Positions 44,065 to 56,300 of a stretch of 64,000 bases of DNA are shown here, in pieces; within the stretch, counting starts at the first letter, position 1; each line of letters begins with the position of its first letter. The notes under the pieces were generated by a model. It did not search any database, was not told where the DNA came from, and was given only the letters and a program-made list of their open reading frames with translations. A program made the position numbers and the translations under genes. Source of the DNA: Hirundichthys speculiger (Eukaryota; Chordata; Actinopteri; Beloniformes; Exocoetidae); the NCBI GenBank assembly GCA_018398805.1, contig JAGFBZ010000852.1, positions 124,001 to 188,000 of the forward strand, given 5' to 3'.

Positions 44065-44489
44065 CAGGTGAGCATCATCTCTGCAGCTGACGAACATCTT
44101 TGTTTACGCCAGAGCAGATCGACATTTCAGCTTTCAGACGTCGTAGCTTTCACTGGCTCACTGACGAAGAGACGGGGAGGCTCTAAACACTGCAGATGGG
44201 TCCAAAACTCTAAAGCAAAGAGGCAACACAGACATGGTCTTCCACCGAGTAGACAATGATGAAGATGTTAGAATGCTGGCAACACAGATAACTTGACACT
44301 GAACAAAGAGAAACAGTTCTTCAGTATCTTCCTCACGAGAACATGCAGAGACAGTTAAATACTACTACTATCGAAGACCAGGACCAGGAACCGGTGGTAA
44401 ATCTGACAACACGGTTGAGATGGAAAAGTAGAGCTGGCACTTTGATGGATATACTTTGATGGAATATAGTTTGACACCCCTGAGATAGA

Positions 44490-45029
44490 CAGTTCAATAC
44501 AGGTCATTAGGGTTGCAAAACTGGGAATTGTGGGAAAGTTGGAAATTTTCCATGGGGTTGTCCTTCGGGGGTCGTCACAACGAATCATCTGCCTCCATCT
44601 AACTCTATCCTCCACATCTTCTTCTTTCCCACCAACAAACTTCATGTCCTCCTTCTCTACATCTATAAGTTTCCTCTTTGGTCTTCCTCTAGACCTCCTG
44701 TTCCAGTTCCAACCTGATCATCCGTCTACAGATATATTCACTGTCCCTCCTCTGGACATGTCCAAACCATCTCAGTCTGGTCTCTCACCTTGTCTCCAGA
44801 ACATCTAACATGTACTGTCCCCCTGATGTTGACAACCTCAACATTTTAACCTCTGCTACCTCCAGCTCTGCCTCCTGTCTTTTCCTCATCGCCACCGTCT
44901 CTGAACCAACAACATCACAGGTCTCACCACCGTCTTCTACACCTTTTCTTTCATTCGTGCTGATACTCTTCTATCACACCTGACACTTTTCTCCAACCGT
45001 TCAAACCTGCTTGCACATGCGTCTTTAAC
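44490..45029 (-). mobile_element. non-LTR element C-terminal relic
   Basis: The minus strand reads GRPKRKLIDVEKEDMKF and DVEDRVRWRQMIRCDDPRR, a C-terminal block common in fish LINEs (RTE/Rex-like; the clade is uncertain). It ends at the hairpin at 45030. Confidence 0.6.
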
Positions 45030-45061
45030 CTCTTTTCCACACCACTTGGTGTGGAAAAGAG
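45030..45061. repeat. perfect 14-bp hairpin at a repeat junction
   Basis: CTCTTTTCCACACC, loop ACTT, GGTGTGGAAAAGAG. It sits exactly between the LINE relic and the truncated Tc1 element. Confidence 0.9.
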
Positions 45062-45781
45062 TGACCATTGGTCACTTGAGCCAGTGCCAAACGTCGGTTT
45101 CAATGGTGCAAGGAGCACAAATCTTGGGCTGTGGACGATGTGAAACATGTATTGTTCTCTGATGAGTCCACCTTTGCTGTTTTCCCCACATCTGGGAGAG
45201 TTAGAAACCCCAAAGAAGCGGACCACCCAGACTGATGCAGGCCCAGAGTGCAGCATGAGGGTGGATCAGTGATGGTTTGGGCTGCCATATCATGGCATTC
45301 CCTTGGTCCGATACTTGTGCTGGATGGGCGCGTCACTACCTACGACTACCGAACCATTCTGGAGGACCATGTGCATCCAATGGTTCAAACATTGTATCCT
45401 GAATGTGGTGCCGTGTATCAGGATGACAATGCATCAATACACCCAGCAAGACTGGTGAAAGATTGGTTTGATGAACATAAAAAGTGAAGTTGAACATCTC
45501 CCTTGGCCTGCAGTCACCAGATCTGAATATTATTGAGCCACTTTGGGGTGTTTTGGAGGAGCGAGTCAGGAGACGTTTTCCTCCACCAGCATCACGTAGT
45601 GACCTGGCCACTGTCCTGCAGGAAGAATGGCTTCAAATCCCTCTGACCACTGAGCAGGACTTGTATATGTCATTTCCAAGATGAATTGAAGCTGTATTGG
45701 CCACAAAAGGAGGCCCTACACCATACTAATAAATTATTGTGCTCTAAAACCAGGTGTTTCAGTTTCATTGTCCAACCCCTG
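45062..45781 (+). pseudogene. Tc1-like transposon, 5'-truncated
   Basis: The plus strand encodes KHVLFSDESTFAVFP, GGSVMVWAAISWHSLGPILV, YQDDNASIHPARLVKDWFDE and SPDLNIIEPLWGVLEERV, with the three catalytic acidic blocks (D, D, E). A TGA near 45234 and a frameshift near 45490 break it. The right terminus TTTCATTGTCCAACCCCTG ends at 45781, followed by TA. The left terminus is absent. Confidence 0.85.
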
Positions 45782-45783
45782 TA

Positions 45784-46825
45784 TATGAGATCATCCATAA
45801 CTCAGCTGATCCTGCTCTCTCTCATCTCATAAACATCAGATCTGCTGTGAACAGGGCAGCCAGAGGTGTCCCTGTACTCCAGACATCACTGTTGAGTCTT
45901 CTGCAGGCCATGTTGATGGTACAATGCTGCCCTCTAGTGTCTGTATTGGTGACTGCCGCACTCTGAGTAAAGAGGTCAGAGGCCGAGTGTCGCTGAGAAG
46001 CTGTTTTACATCCTTAGAAGCTGTGACAAGCTGAAGGCACCAGTGAACTGGGGAATTTCCAGCGTCATAGTCGAGTCACCGGTGCAGTCAGACTCAAAGC
46101 CTCGAGTCCACAGCCCACGATTCCCGAGTCCAGTCCACGACTGATCGGAGTCAAGTCCAGTCCATCCATCAGCTTTTGAGACACACGCATGGGATGTGCA
46201 CAGGTGAAGCAACACGAAAACAATCAAAGAAGTTCGAGTTGAAGGTCAGATTATTTACATGATTAATGGACATCATCGACTAACATGTTGACTGTAACCG
46301 TCAGCCAAAGAAAAGTGTAAATTGTAGTGTAGAAATATAAATTCTGGAAAGTTCTCCTAGAAACACCAGCCTGCAGCATATCTGATGTGGAGCAGTTCTG
46401 CATGATCACGAAGATGTTTACCAGTCCTGATGTCCTAAAGTCTGACGACGTGTCCCTGAGTTAAGAGTCCAAATACAGTTAACACTCAAGTCACGAGTCC
46501 TTAAAAATTCAAGTCAGACTCGAGTCAGAGTCCTGGACGCCTGGAAGCTTCAGATGGAACATTTTCTGAAAGTAAAACCACTGTGAGGCCCAGCAGTGGA
46601 AGCTCACGCTAACACACGCTAACACACGGGCAGAGACTGAAAGACAGAGAAAAGACATTTTCTGTGTTGGTACTGAATGTAAGTACGCCCCATCAGGACC
46701 TGATAGCAAGCTTGGAGCAACAGATTGGTTTCCCACCAAGCTACGCTGGGGTTGTTGCTGCAGGAGAAACAAGGATTAACAGTTTCACTCTGAAGTTTGT
46801 GCAGCAAGCATGAATAACTGATGTG
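45784..46825. other. no gene; GAGTC-rich repeat
   Basis: 46060-46530 is rich in GAGTC/GACTC words in both orientations (GACTCAAAGCCTCGAGTCC near 46090, AAGTCAGACTCGAGTCAG near 46510), suggesting a TIR element of unclear limits. Confidence 0.4.
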
Positions 46826-46827
46826 GC

Positions 46828-47115
46828 GGTGTCGCGTCTGGTGGTGCTGTGTCTGGCAGGGCTGTTTCCAGTGGTCCTGTGTCCGGTGGTGCTGTGTTCG
46901 GTGGTGCTGTGTCCGGTGGTGCTGTGTCCGGTGGCTGTGTCCGGTGGTGTGTGTGTGCTGTGTCCGGTGGTGCTGTGTCGGTGGTCTGTGTCCGGTGGTG
47001 CTGTGTCCGGTGGTGCTGTGTCCGGTGGTTCTGTGTCTGGTGGTGCTGGTGGTGCTGTGTCCGGTGGTCCTGTGTCTGGCAGGGCTGTGTCCAGTGGTCC
47101 TGTGTCCAGTGGTGC
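46828..47115. repeat. GGTGGTGCTGTGTCC minisatellite
   Basis: Tandem 12-18-bp units. Frames on both strands (VSGGAVSGG, HRTQHHRTQ) are repeat translations. A (GAAAT)n run follows at 47267-47287. Confidence 0.93.
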
Positions 47116-47555
47116 GTCAGCTGTGCCAACATGAGTTTGTACCTGTACTCATTCCAGTTACAGGGCCTCAAAAGAGTCCTAAAACAAGAACTTTGATTTC
47201 ATCCACAGGTCAGGAGTCAGTTTAGCGCTATAGCTATGGAGCTATCGCTATTAGCTATCCAAAGAAATGAAATGAAATGAAATGAAACAAATCTGCTGTG
47301 TTGTTTAGTTTCACCCAATGTAATATATAAAAGAAAAGCTCCTAATCGTACAGATGTAATGGAAGTTTGACCCAATGATAGAAACCTTAACCCTTTTTGG
47401 ATCCAGACTGTAAATATGTTTATTTGAGCTGTAAAGATGGACATTTTAACACTGGAGTCAATGGAGACGAGCCTGTTTTAGAGCAGAGGAACTGCAACGT
47501 TTTATGGTGAAGGCATCAGCGGGGATGAAATTAAAACAAAGATGACACAAACAAA

Positions 47556-48957
47556 TGTTGGTTTCTTTTGTGTTTTTTATTGAGATCAAAACATCATTTT
47601 CAGCTGTACACGCACATATCTGCATATAAAAACAGTAATTTTTTTTTAGGAATGCTTTTGTCTGAAAGATGTTATAAAAATAATAGTTTCCTTTACAACT
47701 TTTACTGGTAATTCATGGTAACAAACGCCGAGTATCATTAAAAAACAGGACAGACCCAGGACGTCTGCTCAGATGCATCTATGATGCTGGAACATCAGAA
47801 GTTAAAGCTTTTATTCCTGCTCTCATCAGTTAAGTGTCTCCTCACAAGAACGGGGTCAACGTCCTCATCTAGACTGTGATGAGACTGGTCAGATCCATGC
47901 CAGCAGCTGGACTGAGGTCTGGTAAGTTACAGTTGATGGGTTTCTTATTTCCACTAGAAAAATGACTTTTAAAGGGCTACAGGATTTGAGCCTCCTCAGT
48001 GAGCCAAGGACATCAACGGCTCTCTGGCAGCCGAGTCCACAGTGAAAATATTCTGTCATCCTCAGAGCCAGCGGACCCCGACCAGGTCCAGACCAGCGCA
48101 GATCGCATGACCACAGTCCACGCTGGACCGCCAATGACAAACGAAGAAGAAGGAAATCAACAACCTGTGGGTGCGTTCTGCGTCAGCCGGGTTTTTCTAG
48201 ATGTACGTCCGATGGCTTTCACCTTCTCTGCACTCACATACGGTTTTATAAAAGATCTGTACAGGAACCAGATCCCTGCCAACGTCAGCTGAAGACAAGA
48301 GTTCCACGTGTTCATGAAGGGAGAGGACAAACGTGGACAGTGCTCTGAACCGGTCCAAACAATCTAAGACGAAAGACTCCAGGGACACAAAAGTGTTGGG
48401 GATGATACAGAAAATACTAATCATTTCATTTCTTTGTAGATGGTTGAGTTAAATTCGCAGAGGGCGCTCTGGTGCATTTCACGTCTGCGATGGTTCAACT
48501 CGGATGTCGCCTCTGGGCGAAGTTTACAAAGGACAAAGCTAGGTTTTGAGCGACGTCTGTGGATTGTGCCTGACTAAATCTTAATTTTTCTGATTATAGG
48601 GTTGTATAAATGAGCAGTGTTGCAGGCAGCGATGGACCGTTCTACCTCCTACCGGTGCCTGTTTGTCATCAAAGTGGTTCCTGATGGATAAACGGACAAC
48701 TTCTACCTGGAAAAACTGAGAAAAAGAAGGATTTTTGAGGCAGGATCCGAACTAATTTTCCTTCAGATTTTTAGACATTTTCTAAATGACAGTGATCACA
48801 TAGAACATGAGTCCTTGTCTTCATCCGTGCAGTCACACGTGTCCAAATGTGGGTTGAAAATGCTACCACAATGAGGAGTAATGAATAAGAAGCTGCAAAG
48901 CAACAGCAGTCCAACATCGATCAAAACAGACACATTTGGCTCCTCCCACTCCCGCCT
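47556..48957 (-). other. tmem109 3' UTR (inferred)
   Basis: This is the non-coding stretch between the tmem109 stop and the first AATAAA on the minus strand (47581-47576). No protein-like ORF or recognised repeat is visible in it. Confidence 0.45.
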
Positions 48958-49331
48958 TCACTCTTCCGTCCTGGTCCATCTCTCCATTTGTCTCAGCCGT
49001 CTTTCGAGGATCTTCACCTGCTCTTCCAAGTGGGCGGTTTTATCCGCTGCGTCGGACCCGCCCGAACTCCCGACTCCCAACAGAACGCAGACGCACACCA
49101 GGACGGCCAGGCGGACGGCCATGGTCTCCGTGCCCACCCGGTGGTCGCTCAGGATGAGGGCGAAGCAGGTGAAGGCGACCCCGATCTTCAGCAGCCACAG
49201 AGCCCGCCTCAGCGTGGAGGCGACCAATCGGAGGGCGAGTGAGATTAGCCAGTAACAAACGAGAGCCACGAGGACCCACTGGCCGACGAAGATCAGCCCC
49301 TCGGGCGTCACCTTCCTGACGGGGAAGCCGA
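48958..49331 (-). CDS. tmem109: tmem109 exon 3 (membrane segments, coiled coil, stop)
   Basis: From a TTTTTCAG acceptor it encodes GFPVRKVTPEGLIFVGQWVL, two hydrophobic stretches, TMAVRLAVLVCVCVLLGVG, then the charged coiled coil and TGA at 48958. The upstream ATG-open extension to 49419 is intron. Confidence 0.93.
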
Positions 49332-52300
49332 CTGAAAAACAAGGAAGAGCAAACATGTGTGATACTGTACAGTGAGAACCAAACATCCATCCAAACCACT
49401 TCCTCCGAGTCAGGGCCATCGAGGGTCATACGAGCTAATTTAATTAAACAGGACAACCGCTGCAGTGAAAACTGTCACATATCATTAAACTGACTCAGTA
49501 TCTTGAGGGTGGCCTGGCCAGCCATCATCATTCTTTCTATTCTTTTCCTCTCTGATACCAAGAATACCGTCTGGTTCCTCTGCATTCAACTTCTATTTCC
49601 AGCGGTCGGTACCGCAGACGCCGCCGGACAGGCGTACAGCCAATCAGAGAGACGACGTGTGTGACGTGGGCGGAGCAACAACCCAGACTATTTTATTTTA
49701 TTTTTTGTCTGCATTCATGGTTAGTGCCATCATCTAGCCAAACCATCTAGTATGTACATGCAGTTTAACCTTATAGCAGACTGTTTTTTTTTTTTGTGGG
49801 AGTGTGAAGGGTGAATGTGTCCTTCACCAGTCCTCTCTGGCAGTAAATTCTAACGTCTTTTATTAACATCTTAAATCCTAATTTTGTCAGAGAGGACTAC
49901 AAAAACACCAGCAGTGAAACATTTAAAGACAGGACAGTTAAAGAGACAGGACAGTGAGGGCGTGGTGTGTGCTGGGTTGTGAAGATTGAGGGATGTTGTG
50001 TAGTGGATTGTGTTGTGACAGTGAACAAATTTAAAAAGATAATATGTAAGAAGCAGAAACTACTAACGAGAGGACTGGATGAACACCTTTAACCAAGCTA
50101 TAGAAATTGTATATGGAGAACTGATGTAAACATTATTGATTGATTGTGTTGACAGTAGAGGGGGGTGTTGGGGGAGGGGTGTAAAGCATAAATATGTCCG
50201 TGCTCATATAGACTCACATGTAAGTTACCTAAGTACCAAGGAAACTGTTACCACTATTATCATCACCACTCTCCTTATCTTAATCCGTCTCAAATCTTCC
50301 CGCGGAGAAAACGCCAGCTAACTCCCATCACCACAGGACCAGACTGGCCCGAGAGGACCTCCGCCCCCCGACGCGAGAGGTCGAGGGGCAAACACCCCCG
50401 AGATATACGTCCACTGACAGGAGGGCCAGAACCGCGACGAGGCCCACCCACCCCCCAGCCCCCACACCTACGAGGCCCCAAGCCCACAGCAGCCGCACCG
50501 CAGAAAATGCAGCCCCGGTAGCCGTCACCCCATGCAGCCCAGGGACAGCCGAGCCCCCCGCCCCCACCAACCGCCGACAGAGAGCGGAAGGGGGAGATGG
50601 GTGAGACAGAGAGAGGGAAGGAGGGGAATGCGACCCCCCCCAGGTGGGCTGAGACAGCCACCACCCCCCGCCTGGTGCCCACCTGCAGCACAACAGCGGC
50701 GACAAACGAGAGGGTACAGCCCGCACCAGAAGGCCGTGCCAGGACGGCTGCACAGGCACCCCCCCACACCACCGTGAGTCAGCCCGCAGCAGGCCAACAC
50801 CCCCCCAGAGACCACCCAAGACCCCCCCAGAGGCCACGCCGGGTACCCAGCCCACCAGCAGGGTTGCACCCGGGCCCACGCACAGGCGCAGGGAGGCCCC
50901 CACCGGCGCAGGCTGACAATTTTTCCATTGCAGTGAAGTCGTTTAACAAATTTTTCCAGAGAGTAATATTAAGTTTTTTGTTTTCCAGTTTACAAGAATT
51001 GTTTTTTTTGGCAATGATTAAGGCGATAAAGAGAGTTTTCTTGGAGTTATTATTCAGGGTGGTCATGGAGGAGTCTCCCAGTAAACAGAGGGAAGGTGAT
51101 ACTGGGATGTTACAGTCCAGAAGTTGGGAGAGAGTTTTGATAATATTGAGCCAGAATGGTTTAACTGGTGTACATTCCCACATGGCATGAAAGTAGGAGT
51201 CAACTGTGTTCTGGGTGCAGTGTAAGTAAATTTTTATCTCTGTAAAGTGCACTCTGTGGATAATTTTACATTGTATGAGTTGTAAATTTGCATTAGCAGC
51301 TGAATAAAATATATTTTTGCAAATCTGGGGCCAGAATTCTTCATTGGGGGTCAGTTCTAAGTCCTGCTCCCATTTAATTGAAGGAACTGAGATTGTACGG
51401 TCAATTGTTGAAATTAATTTATAAATTTTAGACAAGATTTTTTTGGTGACTAGAGATTCTAGTAAATTCTAGGATCAACGGTGGAAGACTGAGGTAAGGT
51501 GATTTATTCATTCGTTTCAACAAAGGACATCCAAAACCGTGTGAGCGGCCGCTGGCGGTTTTGCAGCACAATCTTGTTACTAATCACCATCTCCAAGCCA
51601 TCTCTGTAACCCTCAACGGGACTTCCACTGCTCCTGAACCAGCTAGCCCATCTGCCTCAGGTGTTGAAGGCCATAGACATATATAGAGATAGACGCCGCA
51701 TTGGCTGTTTGGAACGAGAAATGCGGCTGCCATCTTGGACTGGTCATTCTCTGGGATTATAACTGTAGTAGTATTACCGTACGTGATGGAAGTTTTTGAC
51801 TCATCTGCTTTAAAATACAGATGCATGTTACTGTCCATAAAAAAAATAGAAAGGAATGCATTATGTGGATAGTCTTACTTAATTTTGAACATAAATCTTT
51901 TGAAATTCTTCAGAAAACGCTCTCCTTTAACATCACTAATCATGTATCCTGGCAAACCTTTTTATATTGCTAAACTAAAATTGGACTTATTTAATACAAA
52001 GGCATTTTTTGAGATTTCTCACAGATTTTTTTTAACATCCTCACCTTCAAGTGATGATGGAAGCGAGTATTGTGAAGGAATGCTGTGTGTGTGTGAGCGA
52101 GAGAGAGCGAGAGATAGAGAGCTTCAATTGATTAAAATACCTTTACCGTCACTATCTGTTTCTGCTTCTCTATCATACTTATAATGTGTGATTTGCAAAA
52201 TTCCTATCATCGCCTACACCTCATACAGTTTTGTCCAAAATGACATCTATGCAAAACAATATAATAGCCTACTTAAATGTAACAGGGGACAGATTGAGAT

Positions 52301-53333
52301 GTTGGTCAGATTATAGCTAATAAGGAGAATAGCAAAAATGAACGTTAATTCAGTCAATAGCATTATTTAATGAAATAAACAATAAAAAAATAGGGAAAAC
52401 AGCAATAAAACTGTCAATTCAAGCAAAATATAACAGCATGATAAGACTAGCCTACATTAAGGAGAATAGCAGTAGGCTAATGAACAGCAATGTCAAATTA
52501 ATAAAAAGCCTAATGAAAATGAATAAAACTATACAAACCATAAGGCATTAAAAGTGCTAAATGAACTAAGTCCATGTTGTAGCCTAAGTCTTTGACCCTC
52601 TTAAAGACCCTACTTAAAAGGCTACTAGCCTATAACAGGAACGGAGATATTCATTATATTACTAAGCTCACTATCAATATTAAAATACGCCAAACCATGT
52701 GTCATGTATCAAAGCTACATTATGACCTTTGCAGCAAAAGAAAAAAAAACGCGTGAAAATCAGTTTGTTTTGTGAGGTATGATTAAATACATTGACGGCA
52801 CACCTGCCAAACAAATAACACCGAGCGGAGCGGGTGACCGGTCCAAGATGGCAGCCCCAAATCTCGTCAGCGCCAGTAGGGAGTAGCGTTCGATGCGGCG
52901 TCTATCTCTATATATGTCTATGTTGAAGGCTGCCCTTCTGTCACCTCTTTCCATAGACGTTCAACACAACTAAGATAAGGAGAGCCCACTGTTTTTAATC
53001 AGCCATTCTTGGTGCTTTCAGCTGGGCGTTTACCAGACCCAAATACAGCATTGGTTTACCAGACCCAAACCACAGCCAAGCCCACCTCCGTGCCTCACAG
53101 AGTGTCAGATCTAATCAATTTATAACTTCTTTTTTTAATTATCACTTCTCAGAACCAAAGAAACTATGTTAAGAGAACCGTTTTGGAGAAAGCGTGGAGT
53201 GAAAACAGACTCACCTTGGATCCCCGTAGCATTCAGGAAGTGTACAATATATTGCAGCACCACGTTGACCCCCGTAGCCAAACCGCCTGCTACAACGCCC
53301 AGGACCTGAGAGAAAGCCTGGAGGGTGGAGGGT

Positions 53334-53368
<35 letters not shown>

Positions 53369-56300
53369 CAAAGACGGGACACAAAATCACAACAGTGGTG
53401 AGACTGCTGCACATAGACGACACTGGCTTCATTGTGTTCAGGATGAGAGGAGGAGCCTGTCCTCGGAAGGTGTCGGGTGAGAGGCAGCTACACCTGAGCA
53501 GGAGTCCATCACAGACCCAGATAGCAGGAACATTTGGGCCTGAATTAGGCCGATATTTGGAGCTTTTGGCTCAGTTATGCCACTGCCTGGTGTGACGTTG
53601 GCCAGATGTGGCCCAAAGACCATGAGCTGGGCTGAGGAATATGATTTATGGCTTGTTTTGTATTAGTCAGACGGGGTCCAAAAGCAAAAACTGATTTCTG
53701 GTGGACATGAGTTCAGGTAACCAGATGTTCATGTGTAGCAGTTTAATATTTCTACTTGTTGTTACTATGGTGTCACTTTTATTGTATTATATCCCATAAT
53801 TAATATTTCCCCACAGGGCTGGGTGACTCATGCCATGTGCTGAGCCCATGCAGACTGGAGGGGGAAACCCCACCACTGTTACCAGTCTGCCACATGTTGT
53901 CCGTGTGGTGAGCTGCCTTTAATAAGCTCCGCTAGAACGTGAAAATAACTGCAGCTTAAATGCAACGCTCAGCTAACAGGAAGTTAGTCATTTTGGTGTT
54001 TCAGCATTCTGAACTGTGGAGAGAAGTGGTTTGGAGACGACAGAGGGCTGCTCCATTATCATCACTCTGGTCAACAATTATTTGAAACAATTATTCACTT
54101 ACTTGTGAAGCAACTTCCATTTATCAAACATCAAAATGTTGAAATTTCCACAGTTAACTTTTATCACTGAATAAAAACACCAGCATGACTTCAAGATTAC
54201 CTCCAGTATTTGAATAAATAAATGTATTTATTGGAAATGGGGAAGGAAAAACTCGATTATGACCAACTACAAATGGTACAAACTTTTGTACGTTATTTCT
54301 CAAGAACAAACAAATGAAAATATCACTTATAAAAATTGTCCATGTTGATGTAAAACTCAGAGCGTAGTGGTCTTCACCAGTTTCTCTCGTGTCGGGCTCT
54401 TACTCTTAAAACCTCAAGACAGAATATGTGGCAAAATACTTGATTACATTGAGATCATTTGGTGCTAAAACTGAAATCACGATTTAAGTTTGATAGGTTA
54501 AATAATATCAGTCTTAAGGCCAAGACGTGAAATCACCGTCGTGAAAGAATCGTTCGAATATGTTTTGTCAGAATTGGCTTTCCTACGATACAAAACAAGA
54601 AAATTGACGACGGCCGTCACACTGGTCTCGCAACTAAAGAATACCCAACATTAATTTCTTACAGCGTCTGAAATCCTACGTCTCCGTCTACTGACGAGGC
54701 TAATTAAAATACAACCAGAATTACTACTTATTAATTAATGCAACCTGGCGCCGTTGGCTAAGGTTAGCATACTTAGCTACTTGTTCTGTGTTAAAGCACC
54801 ACTGCTATGTTTGCATGTCGAATCAAAATTACACTTTTTTGGCCGTAAATCATGTATTTTCTTATGATATAACAAGTTTTGTAATATCTTGACTTTTTGT
54901 TGCAAAAGATTTTTATCATAAAATATCAAATTTCCCCACAAATTGACAAATTTTATTGTGATATTGAAACGTTGGACCTAAAATCACAAATTCTTCTTGT
55001 AAAAATCACAAATTAAAAAAAGTTTTTCGTACATAAAAAAAATATTTGTTCCATTTACGAATTTTGCAAGATTGATTCTAGAACCAAGACTTTTGTCGAA
55101 TAATCACAAATTTCACAAAAACGCAACTTTTTCACTTAAAATGACATTTTTTTTCGGAGCACCAACTTTTGCAAAATCGCAGCTTTGACAAAAATGTGCA
55201 ACATTTAGTTTTGTGAAACCATGACTTCTGTGGAATTGATTGCACATTACAAATTCTACTTGTTAAATTGCAACTTTTACAAAATCTTGACTTTTTGGTG
55301 TAAAATTGCTCCTTTTCACCCTAAAATAGCTGCTCAGCGGTCTTCTCACCTCAGCTATTCCAGTTTTTGGTGGCGGTACTGACTCAAACGGGCAGTCACA
55401 TCAACGCCGTTTCAACGTTTCTTTAGAAATGTTCTTGTTATGAGTTTATGATTGTCTTCTGGCTCTTCAGCCAGTTTGAGCCCTTGAAGTCTGGGAGGCG
55501 CTACAGAGTTCCTCTGGCTAAAGGAGCTTTTAAAAAGTCCTTTGTCCCCAGTGCCATTAGCATTCTTAACTCTAACAAGTGACTAAACCACAGCTAACGA
55601 CATGAACTGCTCTACTGCGCTTTTATAGAACTGTAATTTATTTTATCTTATTTATTCAGTTTTTTAAAAATGTAGTTATATGAATCTTTGTGTTTTGGCT
55701 TTGTACATATTTTAGCTCTGTTATGTTATGTTATGTCCTGCACGTTGGTGAGCCAAAGACAATTTTCCACCCTGGTGGACAATAAAGATTTATTCTATTC
55801 TATTCTATTCTATTCTCAGGCTCTCACCTGCCAGATAAAATGGCGTGGTGGCCTGGATTTGGCCCGTGGGCCTGGACGGTTTTAGCTTCCAGTCGCTCTT
55901 GTGGCTGCAGATGAACAAGGGAGCGTACACTCCCACGACACATGCTAGTCGCTCATGCAGACCGTTTATGATCACCACCAGCCCAACAGTCAAGCTTTTA
56001 AACTGTGGAAAAACGATGTACCAGAAGCACCAAATACTTAAGTATTTCATGATATATCGCCAGTTTTACTGACTGTTCTCCAAACATCGTCCCACCCTTT
56101 TGTGGATCCATTATTATCACTATGAGTTTCTTCTCCTTTTTTTTTTTTAAAAAAAAAAAAAGCAGAATAGAAGGGTTTTGCCTGCATTAAAATATCTGTT
56201 TCAGTTTCATGTGAAGGAATATTTGCTGACTTCTATCACATGATAGTTGCATGGACGTCTGCTGATTTAAAGGCGCTTATCTTGCAATTAAATGACACGT

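Noticed and set aside
46821..47225. Cys/Trp- or His/Thr-rich repeat proteins
   Set aside because: Translations of the GGTGGTGCTGTGTCC minisatellite in different frames.
48958..49419. Start of tmem109 exon 3 at the ATG at 49419
   Set aside because: The part above 49331 is intron: a TTTTTCAG acceptor at 49331 joins in phase with exon 2, and the extra peptide does not fit TMEM109.
50328..50903. 191-codon minus-strand frame and a 197-codon plus-strand frame
   Set aside because: Both fall in the CCCC-rich 3' UTR of an L1/Tx1-type LINE; the composition has few stops and no domain is visible.
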